Below are positions 1 to 7,736 of a DNA stretch of 22,121 nucleotides, one piece after another. The translations under genes were made by a program, and so were the position numbers. The notes beneath the pieces were generated by a model. It made no database searches, was not told the origin of the DNA, and worked only from the letters and a program-made list of their open reading frames with translations. The number at the start of each line of letters is the position of its first letter. Position 1 is the stretch's first letter. Origin of the DNA: UBA6016 sp964568395 (GTDB lineage Bacteria > Campylobacterota > Campylobacteria > Campylobacterales > UBA6016); the NCBI GenBank assembly GCA_964568395.1, contig CAZMPN010000023.1, positions 1 to 22,121 of the forward strand. Reading direction: 5' to 3'.

Positions 1-496
1 TAGTTTCTTTAGAAGCAGCTAGAGGAGTTGGAAGTTCAAATCTACCAACAGTAATATCGTCTTTACCAAACGCATAGCTTATGTATGCAGAACCAAGAGC
101 AGAACCGCTACCGTAGTTTGATTTTGAAAGACCGTCTGCATCATTTGTATTTGCCATTAGCAGAGTAGAGTCATTTTCACCGGCGCCTAGAATACCGCCA
201 GTATTTTTTTGGCTTTTCGTACCAAGGTCTTGAGTCGTAAGGAACTCTACGCCAGCAGTAAAGCCGTATAGTGGCGCAGTCGTATATTTCAATTTACCAC
301 CAACAACAAAAGTTTGGGCATCTGTTGTATTGCTTGCGCTATCAGTTTGTTGGAGAGCAGTATCAAAATATATAGCTTTTACTGTACCACTAACTTTGCC
401 TTCCTTGAAAGCACCAGCTAGATCGCTAGCAGCGAAAGCACTTGAGCCTAGACCCATAGCAACTATAGTTGCAAGAGACAATTTCGTAAACTTCAT
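1..496 (-). CDS. OprD-family outer-membrane porin, N-terminal part (runs off the left edge)
   Basis: The frame opens with ATG at 494-496 and stays open for 165 codons to the window edge, so the C-terminal part is missing. The N-terminus is a Sec signal peptide (MKFTKLSLATIVAMGLG, then SSAFA with likely cleavage before AS). The mature part begins DLAGAFKEGKVSGTVKAIYF and contains alternating aromatic and polar strands plus ISYAFGKDDITVGRFELPTP, a pattern I recognise from OprD-like porins of Campylobacterota. It would form an outer-membrane beta-barrel for small solutes. An AAGGAG ribosome site lies 5 bases upstream of the ATG. The codon use, rich in GGT, GCT and ACT, suggests high expression. 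The gene is divergent from the DUF1566 gene. The substrate cannot be told, and a specialised rather than general porin role is possible. Confidence 0.85.
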   Translation of the reverse strand, partial: MKFTKLSLATIVAMGLGSSAFAASDLAGAFKEGKVSGTVKAIYFDTALQQTDSASNTTDAQTFVVGGKLKYTTAPLYGFTAGVEFLTTQDLGTKSQKNTGGILGAGENDSTLLMANTNDADGLSKSNYGSGSALGSAYISYAFGKDDITVGRFELPTPLAASKET

Positions 497-522
497 AAAC
501 ACTCCTTGAGTTTTTTCGTGAT

Positions 523-548
523 TGAGGTACACGCATTTTTTGTACTCA
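523..548 (-). other. Hairpin in the porin mRNA leader
   Basis: TGAGGTAC (523-530) and GTACTCA (542-548) are complementary apart from one extra G. They would form a 7-bp stem with one bulge around an 11-base A-rich loop in the RNA. The stem sits about 25 bases upstream of the porin start codon, so it could protect the 5' end or affect translation. No regulatory role can be shown from sequence. Confidence 0.3.
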
Positions 549-556
549 CGGCCTAA

Positions 557-562
557 ATTTTA
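557..562 (-). promoter_or_regulatory. Candidate -10 box for the porin gene
   Basis: TAAAAT on the minus strand lies about 60 bases upstream of the porin ATG in AT-rich DNA. This gives a leader of roughly 50 bases. No convincing -35 is visible, which is normal for sigma-70 promoters in this group. The assignment rests on the motif and its position only. Confidence 0.35.
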
Positions 563-617
563 ATCAACTAAAAATTAAATGAAACTTAACATTATTGATA
601 AATCGCCGTTTTTTGGC

Positions 618-646
618 ATTTTTCGTAAACTTTCTTAACGAAAAAT
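618..646. repeat. Perfect 9-bp inverted repeat in the porin/DUF1566 divergent region
   Basis: ATTTTTCGT (618-626) and ACGAAAAAT (638-646) are perfect reverse complements separated by 11 bases, so the arm centres are 20 bases apart. That is about two helical turns, as expected for a dimeric regulator. It lies in the 217-base gap between two divergent genes (497-713). The rest of that gap is AT-rich, with the short sequence TAAATCGCC occurring twice (near 599 and 658). It does not look like a terminator, since the stem is AT-rich and has no adjoining coding end. Confidence 0.4.
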
Positions 647-713
647 TAACAATTAAGTAAATCGCCATTTAAGCTCTCGTCGTCGATAATTCAAGTAAAA
701 AAGAAAAAATAAT

Positions 714-1148
714 ATGAATAGCAAAATATGGCACGATCCAAAAAGCGGACTCGACTGGGAGTTAAAGACGTTCGGCAATAGGCGGATGGAGTACAGCATG
801 GACGACGCTATAGAGTATGTGCTGGAGCTAAACAGCGAAAATTTCGGCGGATATAGCGACTGGAGACTGCCAAGCATAGACGAGCTAAAAACCCTCTGCT
901 GCGTTGAACCGTATATATATAATAAAGATTATACACAGTGGCGGATATGGCTTGAGGGCTCGAAAGAGAAGGCCAATAACGGATTTTTTATAGTGCCGGA
1001 GCTATCCGATAATGTAGGCAAAGACGGATGGTATTGGAGTAGTACGCCAAAAAGTGAAACGGAGTATTATCTGCTCAATTTCAAAGAAGGGAATACTAAC
1101 TACCACGACAAAAACCAGACTTTTTACGTCAGATGCGTCAGAGGATAG
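714..1148 (+). CDS. DUF1566 (Lcl C-terminal-like) domain protein
   Basis: This 144-residue protein consists almost entirely of one DUF1566-type domain. The landmarks are WHDPKSGLDWEL near the N-terminus, SDWRLPSIDELKTL at about 48-61, WYWSSTPK at about 104-111 and the terminal YVRCVRG. The domain is related to the C-terminal region of the Legionella collagen-like adhesin and to FGE/C-type-lectin-like folds in surface proteins. No signal peptide or lipobox is visible, so the protein may be cytoplasmic or exported by an unrecognised route. The start follows an A-rich stretch with a weak AAGAAA ribosome site. The bpt start lies three bases after its TAG stop, so the two are probably cotranscribed. 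The function is unknown. Confidence 0.7.
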   Translation: MNSKIWHDPKSGLDWELKTFGNRRMEYSMDDAIEYVLELNSENFGGYSDWRLPSIDELKTLCCVEPYIYNKDYTQWRIWLEGSKEKANNGFFIVPELSDNVGKDGWYWSSTPKSETEYYLLNFKEGNTNYHDKNQTFYVRCVRG

Positions 1149-1151
1149 CGC

Positions 1152-1865
1152 TTGAGATATTACGAGTTTTTGAGCGAACACGAGTGTGGATACTTTGAAG
1201 ATAAAAATGCGGTCAGCGTAAATAATATATTCATAGAGGATTGTCCTAGCTTTTTTGCGGATATGCTAATGGTGCGTGGCTGGAGAAGGTTTGGCCGCGG
1301 CTACTTCCGTCCGATGTGCCCCGATTGCGACAAATGCGAGAGCATCAGGGTGTCGGTAGAGGATTTTGAGGTCTCAAAGACATTCAGAAACATCAAAAAC
1401 CGCAACAAAGAGACTTTACACTCCCTGCATCGCCCGGAATACTCCGACGAGAAACTGGCTTTGCACCAAAAATATCATATCGAGCGAAGCGAAAAAAGAG
1501 GCTGGAAGCTCAACGATATGGACGAAACAAAGTACATAAAGATGTTCGTCGAGGGCGCCGGAGAGTTTGGATACGAGATAAGATATTTCAAGGACGCTAA
1601 GCTAATAGGCGTAGACTACATAGACATACTGCTTGACGGAATATCGTCCATATACTTCTTCTGTGATCCAGATTATTCGCACCTGTCGCTCGGAACATAC
1701 TCGCTGTTAATGCAGGTCGAAATCGCAAAGCAACTAGGGCTTAGGTATATATATCTAGGCTATATAGTCAGAGAGAACGCAAGCCTGCAATACAAACTCA
1801 AATACAAGCCCAACGAAATACTGCAAGGAAGGCCGGCAAACGAAGAGGTAGCCATCTGGCGCTAA
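1152..1865 (+). CDS. bpt: Aspartate/glutamate leucyltransferase (leucyl-tRNA-protein transferase)
   Basis: Bpt transfers leucine from Leu-tRNA to proteins with N-terminal Asp or Glu. This tags them for ClpS/ClpAP in the bacterial N-degron pathway, in the cytoplasm. The 237 residues are the usual family length. The N-terminal ATE_N region carries GWRRFGRGYFRP followed by MCPDCDKC (Cys56, Cys59, Cys62) and SIRV. The C-terminal GNAT-like half contains YFFCDPDY, LSLGTYSLLMQVEIAK and LGYIV. The start is TTG at 1152, supported by an AGAGGA ribosome site at 1140-1145 that overlaps the stop of the upstream gene; no ATG is better placed. The stop TAA (1863-1865) overlaps the stop of the convergent prepilin gene. 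Confidence 0.9.
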   Translation: MRYYEFLSEHECGYFEDKNAVSVNNIFIEDCPSFFADMLMVRGWRRFGRGYFRPMCPDCDKCESIRVSVEDFEVSKTFRNIKNRNKETLHSLHRPEYSDEKLALHQKYHIERSEKRGWKLNDMDETKYIKMFVEGAGEFGYEIRYFKDAKLIGVDYIDILLDGISSIYFFCDPDYSHLSLGTYSLLMQVEIAKQLGLRYIYLGYIVRENASLQYKLKYKPNEILQGRPANEEVAIWR

Positions 1866-2305
1866 GGTTTTTGCAGCGTTCTTTTGTGGATTCTTATAGG
1901 TTCGGAAGTGACGTCTGCTTGCGTGGTTACGACTACGTCTATTTGGGCCATACCGTTTAGGTCACCATCTGTTAAGTCTGCGGCGATTTTACTACCACAA
2001 TTTGATAGAAAATCGCTTGCGTCGTTCGTCATAAAATAACTGATTCTGACATTAATATCAAACGGTTTTGCGTCTATATTGATTTTTTCGAGACAATTTT
2101 TACCAGGCGAGCGATCAAACCCCTGTATCCTCATGATGGCAAACTCCGTAGCGCTGCGGGCAAGCATATCCGCCTGGATTCTAAGATAATCATCGGTAGC
2201 TTTTTTGGAGCTGGTGGCGGACAAGGAAAGTATCATAACGGCAACGGTAGCGATAAGCACCAAAAGAATTATCGCGGTAATAATGCCAAATCCGCGCCTT
2301 TTCAT
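1862..2305 (-). CDS. MshP-like / PilX-like minor prepilin lacking Glu5
   Basis: With the start at 2305 this is a 147-residue protein beginning MKRRG|FGIITAIILLVLIA, a class III (prepilin peptidase) signal with Gly at -1 and Phe at +1. The usual Glu at +5 is replaced by Thr. This, with the ITAIILLVLIATVAVMILSL helix and short size, is typical of MshP/PilX/GspK-like minor pilins. The start ATG (2303-2305) overlaps the upstream TGA as TGATG with AAAGG upstream; an alternative start at 2329 would add eight residues before the signal. The rest is a small globular domain ending in HKRTLQKP, with Cys in NCLEKI and SNCGSK. It is the last gene of the pilin/adhesin operon and converges on bpt. I expect it to sit at or near the pilus tip. 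Confidence 0.75.
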   Translation of the reverse strand: MKRRGFGIITAIILLVLIATVAVMILSLSATSSKKATDDYLRIQADMLARSATEFAIMRIQGFDRSPGKNCLEKINIDAKPFDINVRISYFMTNDASDFLSNCGSKIAADLTDGDLNGMAQIDVVVTTQADVTSEPIRIHKRTLQKP

Positions 2306-3201
2306 CAAAACACCGCCTTTTCTTTGCAAACCTCAATAGGGAAGCCGTTTAGCTCTTTTTTGACGCATACGTTTACCCGAAAGAGTCCGCCGCTCCACTT
2401 AAACTTAAAACCTGAAACATATCTGCCTAGCAATCTGCGATTTGCGCTGTTCGCATCAGGATTTTGTCCCAGCCACGGCCTAAACTCATAAAGCCACAAA
2501 TCGTTATTTGTATCTCTTTCTATCGCATACGCAGAATGCGATAGAGTATATTGTTCGGATATCTGAGACGGCTTGATGGGTCCTATGAAATTTAATTGCG
2601 TATCCGTAGCCGTAGCCACGCCTACCCGATATGTCTTTTCCGGTATCAAACCACCATTATGAACAAAAAAATCGCTACAGGCATTCGTATTTGAGCCGCT
2701 GCCTATGAAATATAGCGCTCCTATATTTGAAATAGCGCTTCCTGTCAAGCTTTGTATAATCTTGTCAGCGCTATTTAGATTGGAGCCGGGCGTGATTATT
2801 TTGCTAGTAGTATCGCTAACCTCTAAGTCCGCAAGACCACTCCAGCCAGGCCTGTAGTCACCCAGCGTCGAATCCCAAAGCCCTAGGTTCGCCTCGTCGC
2901 TTTTGCCTATCCATGCGAGGGAGTAGCTAGTAGTGGCATTCAAGGAGCCGCTCACAGGAGTGCAAATCCCTGTGCCGTCTATCGCAGTCATAGCCACCAA
3001 CGACTCTTTGATCGAGCTTGAGAGTCTAGCCGTTATCTGCTCCGCTATCACCTTGGCCTCAGACTCCAGCTCGCTGGAATTTTGCTTTTGCATCATATCC
3101 TCATAAACGGTAGAGACCTGAACGAATGTCATGCCGGCCACGATGCCGAGTATGGCAATCACGAATATCATCTCTATTAGCGTAAAGGCGGATTTTTTCA
3201 T
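2305..3201 (-). CDS. MshO/PilW-like minor prepilin
   Basis: This 298-residue protein starts MKKSA|FTLIEMIFVIAILGIVAGMT, a prepilin signal and N-terminal helix with Ala at -1, Phe at +1 and Glu at +5. Its large globular domain (about 45-298) contains Cys80, a SDFFVHNGG segment, LWLYEFRPWLGQ and a C-terminal pair of Cys in VCVKKELNG and EVCKEKAVF. The length and third place in the operon match MshO-type or PilW-type minor pilins. Its ATG overlaps the stop of the preceding prepilin gene by four bases (ATGA, 3198-3201), so translation is probably coupled. Distant alternatives are type II secretion pseudopilins (GspJ), but no secretion genes are present. Confidence 0.78.
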   Translation of the reverse strand: MKKSAFTLIEMIFVIAILGIVAGMTFVQVSTVYEDMMQKQNSSELESEAKVIAEQITARLSSSIKESLVAMTAIDGTGICTPVSGSLNATTSYSLAWIGKSDEANLGLWDSTLGDYRPGWSGLADLEVSDTTSKIITPGSNLNSADKIIQSLTGSAISNIGALYFIGSGSNTNACSDFFVHNGGLIPEKTYRVGVATATDTQLNFIGPIKPSQISEQYTLSHSAYAIERDTNNDLWLYEFRPWLGQNPDANSANRRLLGRYVSGFKFKWSGGLFRVNVCVKKELNGFPIEVCKEKAVF

Positions 3202-3842
3202 TTTGTTTTTATGCCTTGAGAGCCGATATTCGAACTAAAATAAACGAATGACACCGGATCAAATCCTGTCCTGGTGGCAGTAATAGTTATCCGTTTTAGA
3301 TTCGTAGACGCCGTTGCGCTGCCGATCGCCGACAAGTCCCATACCGCTGTTTCGGTATTGCCGTTTCTGACGACGCTATCCGGAACATACGTTACGTTTA
3401 TGTCGTATCTGACGCGCGAATCGGCCGTAGTTTCGTCTATAAATTTATTGTTATAGCCATTGATGGCGGCTATATTGTCGGTATCGACAAGCTTCGAGGC
3501 TATTTGGTTCAAAGCGGCCGCATTGGTCTGGGTATTATAAAACTGCCTATAGTTTTCTGTTGACACGCTATCTATTCTAAATCTAGACGGTTTTCTAGAT
3601 AAATCAGAATCTCCGTTTTGAACATCCCATATACCGACATAATCTTCCGTATCGGGAACGACGTCCCACGCTTTCGACAAAATATCGTTCATAACGGTCG
3701 TGGATTTGAAGAAGATATCCTGGTTTACGGTTCCCTCCTGAAGCTTATTCGCGGCGCCCATCATCATCGGTATCGTTACCGCCGCTATTCCTATGATAAC
3801 TATAGTGATTATGAGCTCTATCAGCGTAAAGGCTTTTCTCAT
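3198..3842 (-). CDS. Type IV prepilin-like protein (MshD-like position)
   Basis: The 214-residue product begins MRKA|FTLIELIITIVIIGIAAV, a short prepilin leader cut before Phe, with Glu at +5 and a hydrophobic N-terminal helix. The globular domain has no cysteine. It contains KAWDVVPDTEDYVGIWDV and a C-terminal ITATRTGFDPVSFVYFSS strand region. The gene begins three bases after the stop of the giant adhesin-like gene and overlaps the next prepilin gene by four bases, so the four genes form one transcription unit. Residue Ala at -1 is common in Campylobacterota prepilins. Its role as a minor pilin of a tip complex is inferred from context; it could also be a major pilin of a little-known fibre. 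Confidence 0.75.
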   Translation of the reverse strand: MRKAFTLIELIITIVIIGIAAVTIPMMMGAANKLQEGTVNQDIFFKSTTVMNDILSKAWDVVPDTEDYVGIWDVQNGDSDLSRKPSRFRIDSVSTENYRQFYNTQTNAAALNQIASKLVDTDNIAAINGYNNKFIDETTADSRVRYDINVTYVPDSVVRNGNTETAVWDLSAIGSATASTNLKRITITATRTGFDPVSFVYFSSNIGSQGIKTK

Positions 3843-3845
3843 CTC

Positions 3846-6800
3846 TTACCAGTTCACCTTTGGCGCCCTTTTGCCCTTTGGCACGGTCTGTATCGCTTTA
3901 TTGCCCGTATCGCCGCTGCCATACCAGCTTGTATCCGGCGCTGTTCCGTATATATCTATAAGGGCGCAAGGATGCTGCGAGCAGTCGGTATCTGGGTCAA
4001 CGTCATATGCTTTTGTCCCCTGCCAAAGATATGTCGGCACAAATAGATGTATTTTTACTTTTTGGTCTTTGTTTTGGGCGGGCGTCATTGTGATGGAGAA
4101 AGGCGCTATCCCGCCAGATAAGACATATGGCGCAATCGAGCCAAAACCAAAACCGGCAACGTTTGTACTGCTATCCAATACATCTCCTGATTTTATTACG
4201 GCGTTCGTTATGGAGTCGTTTGATGAGCCGTGCAGCGCATTGACCCACCAATATGCACTACCTGGAGCCTGCACCCAAGAAGCGCCGCTAGGCAGTTTGG
4301 ACACATCCTTGGCGTAAACCTCGGCGTATGCCCTGACGGTAACGTTAGGCGCATAATCCACTATAGCGTTTGGCATTACTACCTTACCGTACATGAAATG
4401 TATTACGTCCGATGATGCGATAGCGGAGTATACCGTGCCATCAGATGTCGACTGCCAACTTGTAAGCGTAAGTTTCAGCGGCTCCTCCGGAGTATCTGTC
4501 GCTGCTTTTTCATTGTTTAGATAGACGGATGCGTTTGCTTTCCCAGCCGCAAAAGAGGTGGACGGCAAAACTACAGAGATATTGCTCGATGTCTTGGATA
4601 CGGCTGCAATATCCGCGTATATATTGACATCCGAAAGCGTATTGGTTGACGGATAAACGCTCGCGCCTACATCTACTCTCGTATCCTTCGCAAAACATCC
4701 ATTGGAAAAATTGCCGACAAATTGCGGCTGCGACTCGGCGCCTATCGGCGGCCTTGTAGCGTTAGCTTCAATATTTAAAGTCAACTTCGGAAGCCCGTTT
4801 AGGCTTTTATATACCCACATCGGATTAGTATTTGTTCGCGATACATTTATATCGTAAGGCGCAATCTTCATCGTAGCATTCGTATCTATATTGCACCCTA
4901 CTTTGCCGTTTGCGTCGTATACGTTTGAATTGCTACCGACGACGCAATCATTAGGCTGGTCTATGAGCGTCCACGTCGTATCCCTTATGCTCACATTCAC
5001 ATCACCGACGTCTTTTGATACTAGGCCTGTCGCACTCCTTGTCGCAGATGTAAAACTAACAGACAGGGGCTCGGTAGTCAAAAATTCGGATTTTGTCGAG
5101 CATGTTTGATTGTAGGTGGCGGTAGATATCGTGGCCGTTCCGCTGTAGCCTAATACGCTATTGGTTATTGATAAGTCAAACGGCGCACCTGCTTTTACGG
5201 CGACAGGGGAAGCGGTGACGCTAAAGCCGGATGGTTTGATAGCGAAAGAGTCGGCAATCAACGTACCGTTCACCTCGAACTGGGCCACTTTTGCAGCCCT
5301 GTTTACGTTTATTCCGACAATCCTAACTCTATCGGAGAGTTTGGTTATCGTGGCAGCGGCAGGCGTAGCATTGAAATCGACCAGTTGTACCCCGTCGCCC
5401 ATTAATTTCAGTGCGGATATGGAGCTTGGAGCACTGCTTAGGATGTCGGCGTCGAAGCTGAGCCCGGCAACCTTGGTAAACATCTTGGAGTTGGAATCCC
5501 CGCCTTTCTCGACAGCTTGCGCAGGCTGGCATGTCGTAGTCAAGGTCGTACTTTTGGTATTGTTGGTTACGTCCGGGTCAAGCCCGTATACTGCCGTAGC
5601 GGTCAATATCTTCGTGGCCGAGCACTGTTTCATTTTTGCCTTTATAATAAGCGTTGCCAAAGTGCCTTTCGTAAAAGGCGTGCCTATAATCCAAGTAGTT
5701 CCGGAAAAGGAACCGAGTGTCGCCGATGCGCTGCTAATGTCCCAATTGGCAAGCTCCGGAATCGATACCGACACATTGCCAAGCGTATCTACCGGGCCAG
5801 GATTGAATACGCTTAAAGTAAAAGTAACCAAATCATTTACAGAAGCAAGACTGGACGGAGAGGCGGTAAAATTGCTTATATAGATGTCCGACTGATCCTC
5901 TTCGTACATTACCGAGCACACTTCCATGTTGTCTACTTCGTGTATATTGTTAAGACCACCAGTCGAACTCGTAAGCGAAAGCCTAAAATACTCCGGAATG
6001 GCTTTTTGGACCCAGTTTGCATCATCTTTGGAGTTTATGTCAAACCCGCTAATCAGCGACACGAAGCCGTTGCCGTCATTCCTATTGATATCTACGGAAA
6101 CCATCGTCTTGTTAAGGTCGAAAGCGTCTATCGTGGTTCTGTATTTCGCCCCGCTCATATACTTGCCCGCGGAAGTTCCGTATAGATATTTGTAGTTATA
6201 AAGACTGCTCTTGCTCGTAGTATTGCCGTCGGAACCTCTGATGGATACCGCACCCGTAAAAGCGCCGCCGTCTCCGCTCGCATTGTATCTGCCCTCTATT
6301 GGATTTGCATAGTTGTGATATTCGTCAAAACCTATACCGAGCCACCCTCCGGCAAATCCAGGACATCCACCCGCAGTCGTACAGTCCGAGCTGCATCCGG
6401 CAACACCGTTTTGGCACTTTTGCGCATAGCCGAGAGAACCGCCGAACGCCCCCGGCACAGGAGTTACCGATGCGTCAGACAATACTACGGCCACGCCGTC
6501 GGCGCCGCTGCCGCCATAGCTATACATATCGAATTCGACCACTATGTATCTGTTTTTTGCAGGCGGAAAGAATTTTTTCAGCATCGCGCTTGTCGCCTGA
6601 GTATTTACGGCCTCGGTCATTCTAAGACGCTGATTATTGATAGTCGGCAAAAAACTGCCACTGCTTTTTGACACCGTCCAATCGTTTGTCAGTACAGCAG
6701 ACGAGTTGAAGTCTGTTCTATAGCACCTTAAGCCCTGAATAGGCGCATCGTCGTTTTTGATGGTGCCGTACCCTATAGCTTTAGACACGGTCGCATTACT

Positions 6801-7631
6801 GGATGCATTCGATAAAACCACAGTATATGTTTCGTCAGGCTCATAGGTCTTGTCCCCGAATATTTTTACCGTCACGGTCTTGCTAGTCTGTCCCGGCGAG
6901 AAGGTCAGCGTGCCGCTGGTCGCCTGATAGTCGCTTCCGGCGATTGCGGAGCCGTCCACGGTAGCATAATCAACAGTCACGTTGGTTAATGCGGCCTTGC
7001 TAAGCGATACTACGAATTGTGCGTCGGTAGTTCCGCTATTGCCTTCAAATATGGATACGTCGTTGATTGTTATCAGCGGCTCGTTTGTGGCTCCAGGCGA
7101 AGGCGGACAATTGCTGCTCCATTGAGGCAGTCCCGTGGCGCCGTCGATAAGGGCGCAGTAGTTGCTCTCACCTGTTACCAAGGTATTCAGATTTGTAGTA
7201 ACACTGGAATCGCGGTTGTCGAAATAATCCATATAGCTTTGGGTGCTCTGCCCGGCGCCCCCTTGCCAAAGCGAGACGTAGTGTACAACTTTATTGGCGG
7301 AATCAAGTAGAAAAACTTCGTTTTTTACGGGATGGAAAGCCATCGCCGGACAGTTGGAGCTGTTGAGCACATAGTAGCTTCCGGCAGTAAAGTTATTAGA
7401 GAAACTGCATGTGCTGGTAACCCCGTTTCCAGGGTCGTTAAGCACAAGCTTCCAGTTTGTTACATTGATGCCGTTTGGGGAATATAGCTCGACGAAGTTA
7501 TTCGAGGTGTTTTCATTTATCTCATTGATTATTACTTTGAGCTTATCGGGCGAAGTGGCTATTCCTGCCGCATATAGATGGCCGCACAAAACAAGCAAAC
7601 AGAAAAACAAAAAACGCACACTCTTTCTCAT
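3846..7631 (-). CDS. MshQ-like giant secreted protein (LTD, Calx-beta, lectin-like, DUF11-like, DUF6701-like)
   Basis: The 1261-residue protein has a Sec signal peptide (MRKSVRFLFFCLLVLCGHLYA). A lamin-tail domain follows (about 31-150; VIINEINENTSNNFVELY), with paired Cys at 75/94 and 159/175. Next comes a Calx-beta domain (about 187-295; TVDGSAIAGSDYQATSGTL, YEPDETYTVVLSN). An L-type-lectin-like domain spans about 300-575 (ADGVAVVLSDA, GFAGGWLGIGFDEYHN, NPIEGRYN), with Cys303/572 and a loop holding Cys406/413/417/423. Residues 580-700 resemble a DUF11 repeat (VTFTLSVFNPGPVDT). The C-terminal 550 residues carry DUF6701/MshQ-like marks (ADSFAIKPSGF, GAPFDLSI, FMYGKVVMPNA). It has no C-terminal anchor or autotransporter domain. 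First in the operon with three prepilins, it is most likely a pilus-tip adhesin. DUF11 and DUF6701 calls are from motif memory and less certain. Confidence 0.75.
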   Translation of the reverse strand: MRKSVRFLFFCLLVLCGHLYAAGIATSPDKLKVIINEINENTSNNFVELYSPNGINVTNWKLVLNDPGNGVTSTCSFSNNFTAGSYYVLNSSNCPAMAFHPVKNEVFLLDSANKVVHYVSLWQGGAGQSTQSYMDYFDNRDSSVTTNLNTLVTGESNYCALIDGATGLPQWSSNCPPSPGATNEPLITINDVSIFEGNSGTTDAQFVVSLSKAALTNVTVDYATVDGSAIAGSDYQATSGTLTFSPGQTSKTVTVKIFGDKTYEPDETYTVVLSNASSNATVSKAIGYGTIKNDDAPIQGLRCYRTDFNSSAVLTNDWTVSKSSGSFLPTINNQRLRMTEAVNTQATSAMLKKFFPPAKNRYIVVEFDMYSYGGSGADGVAVVLSDASVTPVPGAFGGSLGYAQKCQNGVAGCSSDCTTAGGCPGFAGGWLGIGFDEYHNYANPIEGRYNASGDGGAFTGAVSIRGSDGNTTSKSSLYNYKYLYGTSAGKYMSGAKYRTTIDAFDLNKTMVSVDINRNDGNGFVSLISGFDINSKDDANWVQKAIPEYFRLSLTSSTGGLNNIHEVDNMEVCSVMYEEDQSDIYISNFTASPSSLASVNDLVTFTLSVFNPGPVDTLGNVSVSIPELANWDISSASATLGSFSGTTWIIGTPFTKGTLATLIIKAKMKQCSATKILTATAVYGLDPDVTNNTKSTTLTTTCQPAQAVEKGGDSNSKMFTKVAGLSFDADILSSAPSSISALKLMGDGVQLVDFNATPAAATITKLSDRVRIVGINVNRAAKVAQFEVNGTLIADSFAIKPSGFSVTASPVAVKAGAPFDLSITNSVLGYSGTATISTATYNQTCSTKSEFLTTEPLSVSFTSATRSATGLVSKDVGDVNVSIRDTTWTLIDQPNDCVVGSNSNVYDANGKVGCNIDTNATMKIAPYDINVSRTNTNPMWVYKSLNGLPKLTLNIEANATRPPIGAESQPQFVGNFSNGCFAKDTRVDVGASVYPSTNTLSDVNIYADIAAVSKTSSNISVVLPSTSFAAGKANASVYLNNEKAATDTPEEPLKLTLTSWQSTSDGTVYSAIASSDVIHFMYGKVVMPNAIVDYAPNVTVRAYAEVYAKDVSKLPSGASWVQAPGSAYWWVNALHGSSNDSITNAVIKSGDVLDSSTNVAGFGFGSIAPYVLSGGIAPFSITMTPAQNKDQKVKIHLFVPTYLWQGTKAYDVDPDTDCSQHPCALIDIYGTAPDTSWYGSGDTGNKAIQTVPKGKRAPKVNW

Positions 7632-7671
7632 CTTGCAATCTACCCGCTACATTTATTGTTTATATTATTTT

Positions 7672-7677
7672 ATTATA
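7672..7677 (-). promoter_or_regulatory. Candidate -10 box for the pilin/adhesin operon
   Basis: A perfect TATAAT on the minus strand lies 41 bases upstream of the ATG at 7629-7631, followed by further A/T-rich repeats. No -35 at the usual distance is clear. The ribosome site in front of this ATG is weak (GGGTAG), hinting at low or regulated translation. This is the only long enough gap upstream of the four-gene operon. Confidence 0.5.
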
Positions 7678-7736
7678 CACCCAAAACGCGGCAAAATAGT
7701 TGTAATTTTAGCCGTAACGATTTCATAGCAAATAGG

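Noticed and set aside
714..1148. DUF1566 gene as the variable target of a diversity-generating retroelement
   Set aside because: The C-terminal YVRCVRG ending recalls such targets, but no reverse transcriptase or template repeat is present in the window.
1862..3842. Type II secretion pseudopilins or a natural transformation system
   Set aside because: The pattern (short prepilin without Glu5, PilW/MshO-like protein and a giant MshQ-like partner) fits a pilus tip better, and no secretion or DNA-uptake gene is nearby.
5161..5883. A 240-codon open frame on the plus strand inside the giant adhesin gene
   Set aside because: It is antisense to a gene with clear domains, its product matches no family, and no ribosome site or neighbour supports it.
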